Source: CAIYZT01 sp052387855 (GTDB lineage: Bacteria > Pseudomonadota > Alphaproteobacteria > Rhodobacterales > Rhodobacteraceae). Taken from it: DNA of 50,314 nucleotides. The translations under genes were made by a program, and so were the position numbers. The stretch's first letter is position 1; each line of letters begins with the position of its first letter. Where the stretch lies: positions 1 through 50,314 of the forward strand of contig JBQTIT010000073.1 in assembly GCA_052387855.1 (NCBI GenBank). Direction: 5' to 3'. Under the pieces are notes generated by a model. That model was not told the origin of the DNA, did not search any database, and saw nothing but the letters and a program-made list of their open reading frames with translations. Positions 48,465 to 50,314 of this stretch are shown in pieces.

Positions 48465-49229
48465 ATGATGATGTTTAAGTTCAGGTTAAATCTGGCCCGG
48501 GGCAGGCGTTTCGGCGCGGGTCTGGCGGTTCTGGCGGTTCTGGCCGCCTGCGCCCCCGCCCCCGCGCCGCTGGATCTGAACGATCCGGACGAGGCAAGGA
48601 ACCGCGAGATCCACGCCTTCAACCGCGCCCTGGACACCGCCTTTCTGCGCCCGGCCGGGATCGGCCTGACCGAGGCGCTGCCCAAGCCGGTGCTGCGGGG
48701 GGTGTCGAACTTTGCCGCGAACCTTGATCTGCCGGGCACTGTCCTGAACGATGTGCTGCAACTGCGCCTGGGCCGCGCGGTGGAAAACACCCTGCGTTTC
48801 GCGATCAACACCACCGTCGGGATCGGCGGGCTGTTGGACCCGGCCTCGGCGCTGGGGGTTCTTGGTGATGAGACCGATTTCGGCGAGACGCTGCATGTCT
48901 GGGGCATGGCCGAGGGGGCCTATGGCGAGCTGCCGGTCCTGGGGCCGTCGACCGATCGCGACACGCTGGGCACATTGGTCGATCTGGCGCTGAACCCGCT
49001 GCGCCTGATCGTCCCGCAGGACCTGGACTGGGTGCCGCTGACGGCCGAGGCGCTTTCGCTGATCGCCGATCGCGGGCGCTATTCCGCCACCTTCGATTCG
49101 ATCCTATATGACAGCGCAGACAGCTATGCCCAGGCCCGGCTCCTGTATCTGCAGAACCGCCGGTTCGAACTGGGCATCGCCGCGGCCGAAGCCTATGATG
49201 ACCCCTATGAGGACCCCTATGCCCAGTGA
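48465..49229 (+). CDS. mlaA: MlaA family outer-membrane lipoprotein
   Basis: The 254-residue protein belongs to the MlaA (VacJ) family, which removes mislocalised phospholipids from the outer leaflet of the outer membrane. The lipobox is LAVLAACAP, giving a lipidated Cys near residue 28. Family motifs include NREIHAFNRALDTAFLRP, GIGGLLDPAS and DETDFGETLHVWGMAEGAYGELPVLGPST. Three ATGs open the frame in a row (48465, 48468, 48471). It overlaps the mlaC start by 11 bases. The mlaFED importer is not in this window. Confidence 0.93.
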   Translation: MMMFKFRLNLARGRRFGAGLAVLAVLAACAPAPAPLDLNDPDEARNREIHAFNRALDTAFLRPAGIGLTEALPKPVLRGVSNFAANLDLPGTVLNDVLQLRLGRAVENTLRFAINTTVGIGGLLDPASALGVLGDETDFGETLHVWGMAEGAYGELPVLGPSTDRDTLGTLVDLALNPLRLIVPQDLDWVPLTAEALSLIADRGRYSATFDSILYDSADSYAQARLLYLQNRRFELGIAAAEAYDDPYEDPYAQ

Positions 49230-49830
49230 CAGCCAAGCCCTTTCCCGCCGCGCCTTTGGTGCCGGCCTGGCCGCGGGCACCGGATTTCTGGCCTTTGCCG
49301 TGCCGGTCCGCGCCCTGACCACGGATCAGGCGCGGGGGCTGATCGACACCGCGATCTCTGAAATCAACGCGGTGATCAACTCCGGCAAGACCGAATCGGC
49401 GATGTTCAAGGAATTTGAACGTATCTTCGCGACCTATGCCGATGTACCGATCATCGCGCGCACCGCGCTGGGGGTGGATGGCAAGCGGGCAAGCCCGGCC
49501 CAGATGGCCTCCTTCATCAAGGCCTTTCAGGGTTACATCAGCCGCAAGTACGGCCGCCGTTTCCGCGAGTTCGTCGGCGGGCGCATCGAGGTGACCGATG
49601 CCCAGCCGATGAAGAGCTGGTTCGAGGTGGTCTCGATCGCCCATCTTCAGGGCGAGGCGCCGTTCGACCTGCGCTGGTGGGTTTCGGACAAGTCGGGAAA
49701 GAACCTGTTCTTCAACATCCTCATCGAGGGCGTCAACATGCGCGCCTCCGAAGCGGTCGAGATTCGCGCCCTGCTGGACCGCAACGGCGGCGATCTGGAC
49801 GCGCTGATTGCCGAGATGAACACGCTCTGA
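49219..49830 (+). CDS. mlaC: MlaC-like phospholipid-binding protein
   Basis: The 203-residue protein resembles MlaC, the periplasmic shuttle between MlaA and the inner-membrane MlaFEDB complex. The N-terminus SRRAFGAGLAAGTGFLAFAVP has a twin-arginine pattern (RRAF), so export may be by Tat, cut near ALT. The C-terminal part shows YGRRFREFVGGRIEV and NILIEGVNMRASEAVEIRALLDRNGGDLDALIAEMN. Gene order mlaA-mlaC is common in alphaproteobacteria. The start at 49219 lies inside the mlaA end. Confidence 0.88.
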   Translation: MPSDSQALSRRAFGAGLAAGTGFLAFAVPVRALTTDQARGLIDTAISEINAVINSGKTESAMFKEFERIFATYADVPIIARTALGVDGKRASPAQMASFIKAFQGYISRKYGRRFREFVGGRIEVTDAQPMKSWFEVVSIAHLQGEAPFDLRWWVSDKSGKNLFFNILIEGVNMRASEAVEIRALLDRNGGDLDALIAEMNTL

Positions 49831-49861
49831 CGGCGACAGGGCGGGGCTATCGCAACTGGCG

Positions 49862-49980
49862 AGGCCCCCCACCCCATCCCTCCCCACAAGGGGGAGGGAG
49901 CGCCAAATTCCGGACCAAAAAGTCCTTGACCGACCCTGGAGCCTCCCTCCCCCGTGGGGAAGGGATGGGGTGGGGGGGGC
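49862..49980. repeat. MITE-like repeat (copy 3)
   Basis: CCCCCCACCCCATCCCTCCC starts and AAGGGATGGGGTGGGGGGGG ends this ~119-bp element, with a core containing TTCCGGACCAAAAAGTCCTTG and ACCGACC. It matches 45126-45246 in layout. It stands in the gap after mlaC, preceded by GGCGGGGCTATCGCAACTGG, which recurs before copy 4. Confidence 0.8.
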
Positions 49981-49998
49981 CGCGCCCAAGCCGGCGGA

Positions 49999-50100
49999 TC
50001 AGTTCCGGGTGCCGAAAAGGCGCTTGAAGAGGCTTGTCACCGGGTCCTGGCGGCTCGTGCCGGGGGTGCCGAATAGCGGCGTGTTGTCGTCGTGGGAGGG
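49999..50100 (-). other. Possible C-terminal remnant of a protein gene
   Basis: On the minus strand a frame ends DPVTSLFKRLFGTRN with the stop at 49999 and reads back through HDDNTPLFGTPGTSRQ before running into the repeat at 50102. The residues just before the repeat look like ordinary protein, while those inside it do not. No start codon with a ribosome site exists before the repeat. It may be the end of a gene whose 5' part was displaced by the repeat, or simply chance. Confidence 0.3.
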
Positions 50101-50101
50101 C

Positions 50102-50200
50102 GGGCTATCGCATCTGGCCAGGCCCCCCACCCCTGCCCCTCCCCACGAGGGGGAGGGGGGGCATTTTCCGGAAGAAGCCGCCCTTGACCGTAAGCGGCGG
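50102..50200. repeat. MITE-like repeat (copy 4, one end)
   Basis: GGGCTATCGCATCTGGCCAG and GCCCCCCACCCCTGCCCCTC reproduce the left end and flank of copy 3, and CCGCCCTTGACCG occurs in the core. The right inverted end is missing. From 50201 to 50314 I see no gene I can support; an ATG at 50280 with GGAGG upstream is cut by the window end. Confidence 0.65.
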
Positions 50201-50314
50201 CCACGCCCCATTGGATTGATGAGTTCCTGATGCGCGCCGCGCCTGCGAGAAGGTCTGCTTGAGCAGATGGAGGTTGCGCATGGCGGACGGTGGCGATGGT
50301 TTCATGGGGCGGTG

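Noticed and set aside
46630..48468. Plus-strand frame of 612 residues opposite the ABC transporter
   Set aside because: The composition is Arg, Gln and His rich as expected for antisense of a GC-rich gene. The opposite strand has all Walker motifs.
50280..50314. Possible start of a plus-strand gene (ATG with GGAGG upstream)
   Set aside because: Only 11 codons are visible before the window ends and no product can be judged.

Overview
This is a roughly 50 kb stretch of high-GC chromosome that looks like a member of the Rhodobacterales (Rhodobacteraceae/Paracoccaceae, Alphaproteobacteria). The evidence is the small Rhodobacter-type porin, the leuS-lptE-holA run behind a DUF3576 lipoprotein, the pyrB-pyrC'-plsY cluster, the GlxA/LLM/PotF-type accessory genes, and the intergenic hairpin families, including the GGGATATTT type common in this group. 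I saw no tRNA, rRNA, CRISPR array, prophage or transposase. Family and organism assignments come from reading motifs by eye, without a database search.

Positions 1-18200 are mostly housekeeping. On the minus strand lies pyrB, a coupled 38-residue membrane microprotein, a dihydroorotase homologue that has lost its metal ligands, and plsY. Then come a uracil-DNA glycosylase and moaB, a DsbD-N-like periplasmic protein, yqgE/algH, a block of five near-identical palindromic repeats, xthA, an MFS exporter flanked by two similar minus-strand hairpin elements that may be small RNAs, an OmpR-type regulator, ribA with a degenerate N-terminal domain, yggS, the porin, the DUF3576 lipoprotein, and leuS-lptE-holA.

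Positions 18200-37500 are an accessory catabolic region in two parts. Part one holds a PF06684 'amino acid synthesis' protein divergent from an aldehyde dehydrogenase and an LLM flavin monooxygenase, a GlxA-type AraC regulator, a GAF protein, a complete polyamine-type ABC importer, a HI0933-like flavoprotein, and a RidA plus alpha/beta-hydrolase pair. A 26-bp element (23 of 26 identical) lies upstream of both the PF06684 gene and the ridA pair, so the two may form one regulon acting on an imported nitrogen compound. Part two is a tight six-gene operon: CoA-transferase, enoyl-CoA hydratase, aldehyde dehydrogenase, GMC oxidoreductase, Dabb protein and LacI regulator. Its promoter has a TTGACA -35 box between two LacI-like operators. 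The enzymes suggest alcohol to aldehyde to acid to acyl-CoA to hydrated acyl-CoA, with the repressor encoded last.

Positions 37500-50314 return to mixed content: an AlkB-like di-iron hydroxylase, HAD phosphatase-rsmD-FAD reductase, a peroxiredoxin, a pterin dehydratase, a FemAB-like protein, GDPD-RidA, a type I secretion ABC/HlyD pair, and mlaA-mlaC. The intergenic spaces from 44945 on are filled with palindromic and MITE-like repeats, which continue to the end of the window.
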